Assembly: GCA_963783335.1 (NCBI GenBank)
Contig: CAWAND010000002.1
Location: 124,001 to 188,000 of the forward strand
From: CAWAND01 sp963783335
GTDB lineage: Bacteria > Chloroflexota > Anaerolineae > Anaerolineales > E44-bin32
Direction of reading: 5' to 3'
DNA: 64,000 nt
In this document: positions 51,924 through 61,164 of the stretch, in pieces
Numbering within the stretch: position 1 is the first letter of the stretch
How the letters are laid out: each line of letters opens with the position of its first letter
Position numbers and translations under genes: made by a program
The notes under the pieces: generated by a model
Told to the model about the DNA's origin: nothing
Databases searched by the model: none
What the model saw: only the letters and a program-made list of their open reading frames with translations

Positions 51924-53955
51924 TTAGGGCACCGGCCGATCCGGGAATGGCTCCGAGCTGTGACTGCCCAATGAAGGTGTCCCTTTGATCTGGGTCATCT
52001 GACCTGAGTAAAGTGAAACGCTGCGGCCGCACAACTTGCGGCAATCGGCTATCGGGAGAAAAAGGCAACAAGAAATCGGTACAAGGACGGATTTGAAGTC
52101 GTCGAATTTGGATCCTGCACCGCTCAGTGCCAGGACGAAACTGATAGCGGTTGATGTGACGACGAGGGCCACAATCAAAAGGACGGCCAGCTTTGACCTG
52201 AGAGGGTAGGGGCGAGAGTCCTCATAGAGATACCACATGCCTATCACGGACGAAAGCGCCAGAAGTGGCACAAAGTCTAAATCGTAGCGGCTGGCGGCAT
52301 ATGTGTAGGCGAGCACAGGGAGGCTGGAGGCGACGCCGGCTAAGAAAAACACAAGCCCGATATGGCCGAGAGGGACGATGAAGCCCTGGCGTGATGATCT
52401 CTCGACAGCAGGTTTGCTTGCGATCTCCGTAGGACCCGCTGCAGAGAGAAGGCGGCTCAGGAGGGGTAAATTCAAAGCCAAGGTCGGCGCCGCGAATATG
52501 AGACCCGTAATGGCCCCAATTCCTGGGCCCGGTACAATCCCAAGCCTCTTGATGAACTGGGAGAACGGCAAGTACTCACCATAGACGGGCCGAAGGAAAG
52601 GGAAATGGGACCTCAGTTGAAGAGGCGCGAAGAAGTGATAGAGCGAGTTCGGGATAAGGAATTGGAGAGAGAAGAGTTGGTCATGGGCGAATTGCACACT
52701 CTTGTTGGCTTCTGTGAGCTGGAACCTGAATCCCGGCTCCAGGAAGTTCCCGAAGCGAACGAAGTTGTAGTATCCATAGATAAGCATGACCACAGCGAAA
52801 GGTAGACCGAGTGCGAGCAGTTGGGATGCTGCTTGCCGCCAGTCTTGCATCCGCCATGCCCCTGCCCCGATGAGGACAACGGCCCCGAGCAGGAGAACCA
52901 CTACAGCTGCACCTGTGGTGAGCCTCGTGGCAATGGCGAGGCCCCAGAACATTCCGGCGAGGGCGAGATCTAAACTCTTGACCGATAGTCCTGTCGACGC
53001 AACCGTAATGAAGAAGACTCCGCCGATAAGGAAAGCCTGCCCTGCAGCATTCGAGGCTGTATAGATAGATGGGCTGTTTAAGGTCCATAGCATCGGATGG
53101 ACGGTCCCGAAAACGACGATGCCGGCGACCAGGAGCCAACCAGGGATCTTGGGGGCCAAAGACCGCCATAGCCTGAGGATGGTCAAGGCCCCAAAGATGA
53201 AAGTGAGGGCAGACTGCTCCAAACACGACCATCTGATCCCCCATAGGTGGAAAGCCCAGCAACTCGAGTCCAGCGAGGGCGGCAGCAGGGGCCGGGCCCC
53301 AGTAGAGATAGTACCTGCCCTGATAGTACGAGAGATCCCCGATGACACTTAGTCCCTTCCTCGCTTCGGACGAATAGGGATCGCTGAGCTTTGCCAGCTC
53401 AGGCGGAGGCGCAAGGGGTAGATACGTCTTGCCGTGCACAAATGCGTCTCCGAGCATGCCGTAGTAGTCTGTCGTGGTGGGCCAGTTGGTCCAATGCCAA
53501 ACACTCACAAGACCCACATAGACTACCCCGAGGACGAGTGCGACCATGACAATTGCGATCCAGGGGGGGCGACCGCTTGTTACAGGCTCTCCTGAAGGAA
53601 GGACACTTTCTGATGACAAGTGTGCCAAGGATAGTCTTCGATCCCTACCCAAGATGCGCTCGTCGATGATCGCGATGGCTCGCAGAAGCCCCACGACCAG
53701 AATCCCCGCGGCGCCGATGAAGAGCAACCCAATACGTATCGGGCCCCATTTCATGTCGGGATCGATCCCGAGGATCCCACCGAAGAGCGATAGAAGAACG
53801 AGGGTTATGAAGGCGGCAGGGATCATCCACCCAATAAGCGTTCGCAGTTTTGAGATCAAAGATTTCCCCCGGCACCTTGGGATCGACTTGAGGCCAATGT
53901 ACCCAGCATGTTGAGCCCTTCGTTCTGTCCCTTGAACTCTTGCGCCATCGCGCAA
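51924..53955 (-). CDS. Large polytopic membrane protein, GT39/RgtA-like, frameshifted
   Basis: About 676 residues when one extra base near 53215 is removed; the N-terminal part (LGFPPMGDQMVVFG) then runs into SALTFIFGALTILR. A start at TTG 53859 with GGGGG upstream is preferable to the ATG at 53955. The motif DYYGMLGDAFVHGKTYLP, followed by DLSYYQGRYYLYWGP, marks a group of uncharacterised polyprenyl-sugar-type transferases with 11-13 membrane segments; the acidic residue after the first periplasmic loop could be catalytic. The base composition is AT-richer than neighbouring genes. Function inferred; acceptor unknown. Confidence 0.65.
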
Positions 53956-54022
53956 GAATTGATCTTAGATCAGCGACTGAGCGTAATCAAGACGGGTTTT
54001 CACCGAAGTGTAGCATGCAAGT

Positions 54023-55132
54023 CTAATCCAGCAATTCGGCTGTCTGCCGGTGGCCCCTTCGACGCATGATCGACAGCATGCGGGGAAGCAAGCCCGTGTA
54101 TGCCCAGTACAAGAGGCGGCGGGATGAGAAATCCCAGGGCCCGATGGTGCGCACCACGCGGGCGTTGAAACCGTCCTTGAAGCGGTAGACGCCCCACATC
54201 GGGTCGCTCTCATCAAACTCATCCGGCGCCCCCCAGAGATCATAGCGTTGGCAGCCCTTGGTCTTGGCCCAGCGCATGGCCTCCCACTGGAGCAGGTAGT
54301 TTGGCATCTTCTCTCGATGGGCATCGCGTGACATGCCGTAAAGGTACCAGGCCGTAGGCCCAAAGGCATAGACGATCAATGCCGCCACCGGCTCGCCGGC
54401 GACTTCGGCGATCAGCGGCTGGGCCCACCCGGCGTCGATGAACCGTCCCCAGACCTCCCGGTAGTAGGCCCGGCTGCGGATGACGAACCCGTCGCGCAGG
54501 GAGGTCTCGGCATACATCCGGTAGAGCAGGTCGAGGTCTGCCGCTGACCCGGGCCGTACTTCCACACCTTTGCGTCCTGCGAGCCGGACGTTGTAGCGCG
54601 TCTTCTGTTTCATATCGGCCAGTCAGTCGTCTTCCGGCCGGTGCAGGTCGACGATCATCGTGTTGGCAAATTGGACGTTCTCTTTGGACGCCGTCCATCG
54701 GCGTTCCTTCAGCTGCGCCATCACCTCCGGTCCGGCGGGGTTGGGGCGATGGTCTTCCTGCCCGGGAAAGCCGAACCCGACGGGAAGATCCGGGTCGATC
54801 TTCAATTGGATGATGCCTGGCCGCTGAGCAAGACGCTCAAGGTCGTCCAGGACAATTGACCGAACCGGGCCATCTTCCCAATTGAGCAACGGACCCTTGG
54901 GAACGTAGAGCACGCCAAGCGGAAGCGGGCCGGGGAGACGGCGTTCCAAGACTTGAGCCGCCGCTACCGGCCTGCCGGCTTCGTCTTTCCAGATCCAACG
55001 ATCGGGCTGCCATCCGAAGCCGTGCTTGACTTCGCCCCAGAGCCAGGATTGGAGCAGGTGAGGGTTGGGCAGGGAGAGGACCAGGCGGTCCCACTCGTCT
55101 TGCGTGGTTACTTGGTGCATGGTTAGGGGCAT
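54023..55132 (-). CDS. FemAB/FemX-like aminoacyltransferase interrupted by in-frame TGA
   Basis: One frame of 369 codons with a single TGA at 54623-54625 (codon 170). Before it: NPHLLQSWLWGEVKHGFGW and YVPKGPLLNW; after it: MKQKTRYNVRLAGRKGV, FIVYAFGPTAWYLYG-type strand, MPNYLLQWEAMRWAKTKGC, YDLWGAPDEFD, all in family order, forming two GNAT-like domains. A Trp codon (TGG) at that place would give EDDWLADMKQKTRYN. FemAB proteins add amino acids from aminoacyl-tRNA to the peptidoglycan stem or crosslink peptide. The break may be a sequencing error or a real nonsense change. Paralog of the gene three bases upstream. Confidence 0.85.
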
Positions 55133-55135
55133 GAC

Positions 55136-56130
55136 TCAGCCTTGAATTCGCCGCTGGGCGACCAGGCGGTAGAGCATGTAGGGAAGCGGCCGGTAGACAC
55201 GGTCCCATGCACCCGGAGTGCGGCGCAGCTGACCGCCAAAGCCGCGCTTGAAACGGTAAACGCCCCAAAGCCCGTCGCTCCGGTGCACGAACTGGGCTTC
55301 CAAGGAGCTCTTCATCTTCATCCGGCACGCCCCACAAGTCATATTCCAAGCAGCCCTTGGCCTTCGCCCAGCGCATGGCTTCCCATTGCAGGAGATAGGT
55401 CGGCATTCGCTGCCGTTCGATGTCGAGCGAAGCGCCGTAGAGGTACCAAGCGCGGCGGCCGCGTGCAAAGACCATCACGGCCGCCAGGGGCTGGCCGTCG
55501 TGTTCTGCGACCAATATCTCGCATTGATCCTCAGGGTGAAACAATGTGTACGCCTGTCGGTAGTATGCCGGAAGGTGAACGCCGAACTCGTTTCGCTCCC
55601 CGGTTCGATTCATCATGGCCCCAAACGCGGCCAGGTCATTCCACGGTCGAACGCTGACGCCCTTCCGTCCCGCGAGCCGGATGTTGTAGCGTGTCTTCTG
55701 GTGCATCCCAGCCAGGATGTCTTCTTCATCCGGGGAAAGGTCGACAATCAACGTCCGTCTAGGCTGAATCGAGTGGCTGCCAGGTCGGAAGCCTTCGGAT
55801 GGCATGCGTGTGGCGTCGAACAATCGGGTCGCTCTCGTCGGGCTCGAGCTTTAATGCGAATGCGCCCTTGGCGCGGCATGCGTCATCCAATGCGGGGAGG
55901 AGGGTCGGTAGCCACGAGCCCACAGGCCCTTTCGGCACGTATGCCAGAGTGAGCCCCATAGGAAGCTGCCGGTACAAGATAAGCGCGCCGGCCGGGCCCG
56001 CCAGGATCCGTTCGTGGGACCACCCATAACCCGACTTGAGTTCGCCCCAAGCGTCGGTTTGGAGCAGATGGGCCTGTGGATGGGATTGGAGAAAAGTCTG
56101 CCATTCGTCGGCAGCGACCCGTGCCGTCAC
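55136..56130 (-). CDS. FemAB/FemX-like aminoacyltransferase, two frameshifts
   Basis: The three segments in different frames together give a full FemX-like protein of about 330 residues: HLLQTDAWGELKSGYGWSHE and YVPKGPVGSW; then MHQKTRYNIRLAGRKGV, RAWYLYGASLD and MPTYLLQWEAMRWAKAKGC; then LWGVYRFKRGFGGQLRR to the end. The breaks lie near 55802 and 55305, each with one extra base. It forms a tandem pair with the next gene, as is common where two amino acids are added in sequence to lipid II. Start at GTG/ATG 56130, 149 bp after the upstream gene. Confidence 0.83.
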
Positions 56131-56279
56131 GCCGGGATTCTACCATCACGTGCAGAGTGGGCCGGTCAGTGCAGCCCCAGATCCATCAGATCGTGCAGAG
56201 ATTTCACAAATAGAGCGATAGGGTCTCCGATTCCGGCCGGAGAGTCCTGAGCCGAGGCCTTTGGCTGTGAAGGGTCAGG

Positions 56280-58366
56280 TCAAGGGGGCGTGGTCCGCTG
56301 CCAGATGCTCGAGAGCACAGCCTTCCCACGACGGACATCCGCAATGCGTTGGAACTCATCCTTTGGCCAGGGTCCAAGCCCATGGATCCAGCTGCATTGA
56401 ATGACGAACTGCGCCTGATCGTAGCTGGTTCGATTGTCGACGAGATGGAGGTCGGGCCGGGCGAAGGGGATGGCCTGGTGGGTTGAGGAGGGCAGCATCA
56501 CGGTTGCCCCTGGCGGGGCGATTTGATTGACATCTTGAATGGCTTCTCGAGTTGAAATGCACCAACGGTCCATCTCGTAGAAATCAGCCGCGCCGCTGAC
56601 ACCCCCGGTGAGACTGTTGAAATAGATGTACTCGTAGGGATGGAGGGTGACAATTCCCCAAACCCCGGGGACGAGGCAAAGGGCGATCAAATGGCCCGAA
56701 TCCACAGGCGTGGAATCTAGGGGAAGAGGGAGTCAAAAGCAATCGCCGCCAAATGAAGAAGGCCGGCAGCACAAACAGCAAGTGAGTGATGTTGCCATAG
56801 GTCGTCATATGAAATGCGATCAAACCCACCAGCGGCACCGTGATCCAGGCGCCCAAAAGGAGGGTTTGGGGTGCGTGCGCCGGGCGTTGCGTGACGCGTC
56901 GAACCGCCAGAATCAGACCGGCAAGTATCAGGACGACTGCCGGCTCGGTCAGCTCGACCCCCGCCAGATTGGGGAAGAAATACCATGGATAGGTTCCGGC
57001 GCGCAGCCAGGCGCCTCTATAGAAAGTCACGTGCGTGTCGGGGAAATTGGCTGAAAGGTAGAGGCTGCTGATGAATCGCACCACCGGGTTTGGCCAGAGA
57101 TATGGCCAGGTGGCAGTCGTCACGACGAGGGCGATGCTCCAGTAGATGGCGAGAGGCACCAGGGCCCGCGCCCGGCATCGATAGAGTGCATACAGGCTGA
57201 CCAAGACTCCGAAAAAGAGCCCGAGCTGTCGCACGCAAATCGTAAGACCAAGCAAGACAGCGGCCAGCACCACCCACCAATCCCAGTGCCACGACCAAGC
57301 CTGGCGCCAAGACCATCCCCATTCTTGGGCGGGTTTGGGAAAGACAAGATTTAAAACGAGCCAGGCCGTGGCAACGAGCAACACCGCTGCCGCCATCCGG
57401 ACGACAAACCAGGCCAAATCGAACTTATCCATGTAGAGCGCCAGAGGGGTCTTGTAGGCGTCCGTGGCGACTCTGGTCAAATGCGGCTTGGATCAGGGTC
57501 GGTGCATGGCCGGCATAAGCCGACGCCAGGAGTCCCTCGGCCGCGCTTCTCAGAGCGCTCCCGAGCACCAGGTCCAGACCTATCACCAGAATCGCCGCCG
57601 AGGCGAGCCCAAGCCCGATGGCCTTGGCCAGGGGGATCTGTTGTAGCTCATCTCGAAAGCGGCTCGACCCCGCTCCGTCTCCAGCTTGGATGCCTGGTGC
57701 CGGGCCGAGACGGGACCGCGGTAGGCGATCAACGGCCGTTAGCCCGACGGTCAGGCTGACCAAGACAAGGGCCAGGAAGGGGATGTCCTTCTGGTTGATG
57801 AACGCCTGGCCAAAGAGGAGGGGTTGTGTCGCGAACAGGGCCGTGGCTGCCAAGGCGGCGCCCCGGGAGACGAATCTCAAGCTGAGGAAGTAGATCGATG
57901 CGACGGCCAACATGAACATCATGTAGTTGGTCAGGTGTCGGCCGTCGGCGAGTGTCCATTGGGGCGAGATGTGGTCGATGAGCCTTGACGTCTCGGCAAA
58001 CAACATGAAATAGGCTGGGCCATGTTCGTCAAGGTTGGGTTGATCGAAGTAGATCGGCGATCCTGTGTATGCCTGAAGCGCCAACTCACCCACGCCGGCG
58101 TTCCGTTCCTCATCGACCGACAGACCATAGTCCCGACCGACCAAGACGCCAACCAACACGCCCAGGCCAAGCAGGACAATGAGTGGGCGATGGCCCAATG
58201 AGACAGATTTCCAAGCGGTCTTCAGGATCCTAGAAATCACATTCTCAGCCCAATTCAGCGTGTTTATCGCCCTGGGCATGCTGGCCGCGCAGGCATGGTC
58301 CAAAGGCGAAGAGCCGGGATCGAAAAACAGACGGATTGCCTGCCAGCTTGGGGCAACCGGGCCCAT
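56280..58366 (-). CDS. GT39-like polytopic glycosyltransferase, two frameshifts
   Basis: Three in-order segments make a protein of up to about 694 residues with roughly ten to twelve membrane segments. The first periplasmic loop has GRDYGLSVDEERNAGV, an Asp-Glu pair placed as in PMT/ArnT-type enzymes; later LFATQPLLFGQAFINQKDIPF and YPWYFFPNLAGVEL are typical of dolichyl/undecaprenyl-phosphate mannosyltransferase-like proteins. Extra single bases near 57480 (in a short A run on the plus strand) and 56705 break the frame. ATG 58279 (MPRAINTLNWAEN) is a likely later start. It leads an operon with two FemX-like genes, another polytopic protein and the PLP enzyme. Confidence 0.72.
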
Positions 58367-58544
58367 TCTAGCATGCGGCCCCCGAGCCTGGTTGGCGCTG
58401 CCCTCAAGGCAAGGACTCGATTGCTGGCGCCGCCTCTAATCCGGCGTTTGTCGATGGCTTGCTGAGCAGTCGCGCCTCGGTCGCACGTACCAAGAATGAG
58501 GCTGACGCCCCGTTCCAGCCGCGAGGCCTTGTCGCCAGATTCTT

Positions 58545-58573
58545 TTGACGCTCCTCGGCGTTCGTGATAGACT
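58545..58573 (+). promoter_or_regulatory. Candidate promoter of the nuo operon
   Basis: TTGACG at 58545-58550 and TAGACT at 58568-58573 are 17 bases apart. The nuoA start follows 70 bases after the -10, with GGAGGAA at 58631-58637 as ribosome binding site. The leftward polytopic gene starts at or before 58366, so this region drives the rightward operon. Confidence 0.6.
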
Positions 58574-58642
58574 TCACAGGCTTTGGCCGGAGCACAAGCG
58601 GCCCAAACTGCAGCCATCATCCTTCCGCCCGGAGGAATCCAC

Positions 58643-59000
58643 ATGCTCCAACCATGGGCGTTCATCGGCATCTTCCTACCTTTGGCCCTCGTGCTGGCAG
58701 CCTCGCCTCTCGTCATCGCCCGCGTGTTGGCTCCCCACAAACCCAACGCAGAGAAACTCTCGACATATGAGTGCGGTATTGAGACCGTCGGGGAGACATG
58801 GATCCAGGTCAAGATTCAGTATTACATCTTCGCCCTGATCTTTGTGGTCTTCGATGTGGAAGCGGTGTTCCTGTTCCCGTGGGCGGTTGCCTACCAGCAG
58901 CTTCAGTTGTATATGGTGCTTGAAGGAGTTCTTGTTTATCCTCATCTTGGCCGCTGGGCTCCTCTACGCCTGGCGGCGGGGCGCCCTTGAATGGATATGA
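58643..59000 (+). CDS. nuoA: NADH-quinone oxidoreductase subunit A, frameshifted near C-terminus
   Basis: ATG 58643 with a strong GGAGGAA. Three membrane segments and the family block YECGIETVGETWIQVKIQYYIFALIFVVFDVEAVFLFPWAV are present. After LYMVLEGVL the frame is lost; dropping one T at 58931-58933 gives the expected third helix and end (FILILAAGLLYAWRRGALEW) with stop at 58998-59000 and a product of 118 residues, the normal length. NuoA is part of the membrane arm near the quinone site of complex I. Because nuoA is unlikely to be lost in an otherwise intact operon, the break is probably an artefact. Confidence 0.93.
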
Positions 59001-59079
59001 CAAACGTGGATCATAGAACTTTGGCTGATGTGACGAAAACATCAGCCGTTTGTTTGTGCGCTTGCATTCGGAGCCAAAG

Positions 59080-60294
59080 GTGACCGGTCTCAGCTTCAAC
59101 GATCCCTTCGGAACGCTCGGGGATCTCATCCGTACATTTCTGCTTGGGCTCGGCCTGCCCGCCCCTTGGGTCACATTCATCCAATTCTTGGTGGGTTCGG
59201 TGGTCTTGATCGGAGCCACCTTGGGCGGCGGAGCGATCGTGCTGATCTGGATCGAGCGCAAGGTGGGCGCCCGCTTTCAGGACCGTCTGGGCCCCAACCG
59301 CGTCGGCCCATTCGGCATCTTCCAAAACTTCGCCGATGCCGTGAAATTAATCACAAAGGAAGACATCACGCCCTCAGGCGCCGACAAGGTGGTCTTCAAT
59401 CTGGCGCCGCTCCTGGTCGTGATGTCCGTGGTCGGCCTGTGGGCGGTGGTGCCTTTCGCCCCGAGCCTGATCGGCGCCGATCTCAATGTTGGTGTGCTCT
59501 ATCTCCTGTCGATTGGGGGCGTCGGCACGCTGGGTATCATGTTGGCGGGCATGTCGTCCAACAACAAGTACGCTCTGCTGGGTGCCCTGCGAGCGGTGGC
59601 GATGTTGGTGTCCTTCGAGATCCCGATGGCTTTGGTGCTGCTCGTACCGACCATGCTGGCCGGGTCGATGGGCACGGTGCAGATTGTGGACAGCCAGGCC
59701 ACGTGGTTTGTCGCCCTGGCACCGGTGGCAGCCTTGATCTTCTTCATCTCGTCGGTGGCCGAGATCGGTCGAGCACCCTTTGACCTTCTGGAAGCCGAAT
59801 CCGAGATCGTCGCTGGCTACAACATTGAGTACTCGGGCATGAAATTCGGCCTGTTCATGGTGTCTGAATTCTTGCATGCCTTCACCGTTTCCGCCCTGAC
59901 CGCCGTGCTTTTCTTGGGCGGATGGCGGGGGCCAGGGGCTGAGACCTATCCGCTTCTCGGTCTGTTGTACTTCCTGATCAAGAGCGGCGCGGTGTACTTC
60001 GTGATTATCTGGTTCCGCTTCAGCTCGCCGCGCGTCCGCATCGACCAGTTGATGGCCCTCAACTGGAAATTCCTGACCCCACTTGCGCTGGCCGTTGTGG
60101 TTGTCACGGCAATTGTTCAGAAGTTGGCCGAGAGCCTAGGCTGGCCGATGACGCCCTCGCTTCTGGGCGCCAACGTCCTGCTGGCACTGCTGACGCTGGG
60201 GGTCCTTAGGGCCTATGCTCGTGCCCTGCGCCAGCAAGTCGAGGCCCAGCGCGGACCAGATTCGGCCCCTGCCGGCGCAGTGGGCGGTGCCTGA
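59080..60294 (+). CDS. nuoH: NADH-quinone oxidoreductase subunit H
   Basis: 404 residues from GTG 59080 (GGAG seven bases upstream; TTG 59050 is also open). Eight membrane segments and the quinone-cavity motifs WIERKVGARFQDRLGPNRVGP, GMSSNNKYALLGALRAVAM, EIGRAPFDLLEAESEIVAGYNIEYSG and RFSSPRVRIDQLM identify NuoH, which binds quinone at the junction of the two arms. It follows nuoA directly with 79 bp between; none of nuoB, C, D, E, F, G lies between them. The N-terminus is slightly longer than usual. Confidence 0.96.
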   Translation: MTGLSFNDPFGTLGDLIRTFLLGLGLPAPWVTFIQFLVGSVVLIGATLGGGAIVLIWIERKVGARFQDRLGPNRVGPFGIFQNFADAVKLITKEDITPSGADKVVFNLAPLLVVMSVVGLWAVVPFAPSLIGADLNVGVLYLLSIGGVGTLGIMLAGMSSNNKYALLGALRAVAMLVSFEIPMALVLLVPTMLAGSMGTVQIVDSQATWFVALAPVAALIFFISSVAEIGRAPFDLLEAESEIVAGYNIEYSGMKFGLFMVSEFLHAFTVSALTAVLFLGGWRGPGAETYPLLGLLYFLIKSGAVYFVIIWFRFSSPRVRIDQLMALNWKFLTPLALAVVVVTAIVQKLAESLGWPMTPSLLGANVLLALLTLGVLRAYARALRQQVEAQRGPDSAPAGAVGGA

Positions 60295-60316
60295 TGGACA
60301 CTGAACGGGACACGCA

Positions 60317-60853
60317 ATGACTTTGCTTCAAATCATCTTCTTGGTCATAGCGGCGGTCATGCTGATAGGCTCGTTTTTAGTGGTGACCAGCCGGCGCCTG
60401 ATCCATGCCGGCCTGTGGCTGATTCTGGTGATGGCCGGTGTGGCAGCCATGCTGGTCATCCTGGACGCCAGTTTTCTGGCCGTCGTCGAGGTCCTGGTCT
60501 ACATCGGCGCCATCTCGATCCTGATCATTTTCGCCGTCATGCTCACGCGGCGGGTGATGGACGACACGGGGCCGCAGTCGACGCAACTGTGGTGGGTCGC
60601 TGGGTTGGTCAGCTTGCTGCTGTTCGGCGGCCTGCTGGCTGTTTTCGCCAGGGTCCCGGCGCTCCTGGTGACCGCTTCCGAGCTGCCCGCGGACCAGGCG
60701 ACGGTGCTCTCCGACCTGGGCCGGTCGCTGGTGGATGCCAACCGGTTCGTGCTCCCATTTGAGGTCGCCTCAATCCTGCTGCTGGCGGCCATGGTCGGAG
60801 CCATCTTCATCGCCCGGCCCGAGACCAGCGTGGAGGGAGGCGAAGACGAATGA
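60317..60853 (+). CDS. nuoJ: NADH-quinone oxidoreductase subunit J
   Basis: 178 residues with five membrane segments. VEVLVYIGAISILIIFAVML is the conserved third helix that carries the pi-bulge and the tyrosine and glycine residues coupling quinone chemistry to proton channels; RRLIHAGLWLILVMAGVAAM precedes it. It begins 22 bases after nuoH; nuoI, which usually lies between H and J, is missing. The stop overlaps the nuoK start (ATGA at 60850-60853). Confidence 0.96.
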   Translation: MTLLQIIFLVIAAVMLIGSFLVVTSRRLIHAGLWLILVMAGVAAMLVILDASFLAVVEVLVYIGAISILIIFAVMLTRRVMDDTGPQSTQLWWVAGLVSLLLFGGLLAVFARVPALLVTASELPADQATVLSDLGRSLVDANRFVLPFEVASILLLAAMVGAIFIARPETSVEGGEDE

Positions 60854-61158
60854 TTCCCCTGTGGTGGTTTCTGGCGCTGGCCGCCGCCATGTTCTGCTTG
60901 GGAATTTACGGCGTATTGTCACGCCGCAATGCGATCGGCATCCTGATGGGCATCGAACTCATGCTCAACGCCGTGATTCTCAACCTGGTGGCTTTCTGGC
61001 GCTATTTGAACCCCTCAGTTATCTCTGGGCAGGTCTTTGCCATCATCGTGCTGGCCGTCGCCGCTTCCGAAGCGGCGGTGGGCCTTGCGCTGATCATCTC
61101 CATCTACCGGCGCCGGGGCACTGTGGTCGCTGAAGACATCGATCTCTTGAAATGGTAG
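60850..61158 (+). CDS. nuoK: NADH-quinone oxidoreductase subunit K
   Basis: 102 residues, three membrane segments. NAIGILMGIELMLNAVILNLVAFW holds the conserved Glu in the second helix, and VLAVAASEAAVGLALIISIYRRRGT holds the second Glu in the third, both part of the proton path of complex I. Translation is coupled to nuoJ by the ATGA overlap. Length normal. Confidence 0.97.
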   Translation: MIPLWWFLALAAAMFCLGIYGVLSRRNAIGILMGIELMLNAVILNLVAFWRYLNPSVISGQVFAIIVLAVAASEAAVGLALIISIYRRRGTVVAEDIDLLKW

Positions 61159-61164
61159 CCGCTG

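Noticed and set aside
54623..54625. TGA recoded as Trp or selenocysteine
   Set aside because: TGA terminates many clear genes in this window, and no hairpin typical of a selenocysteine element was noticed after it; a single substitution is simpler.
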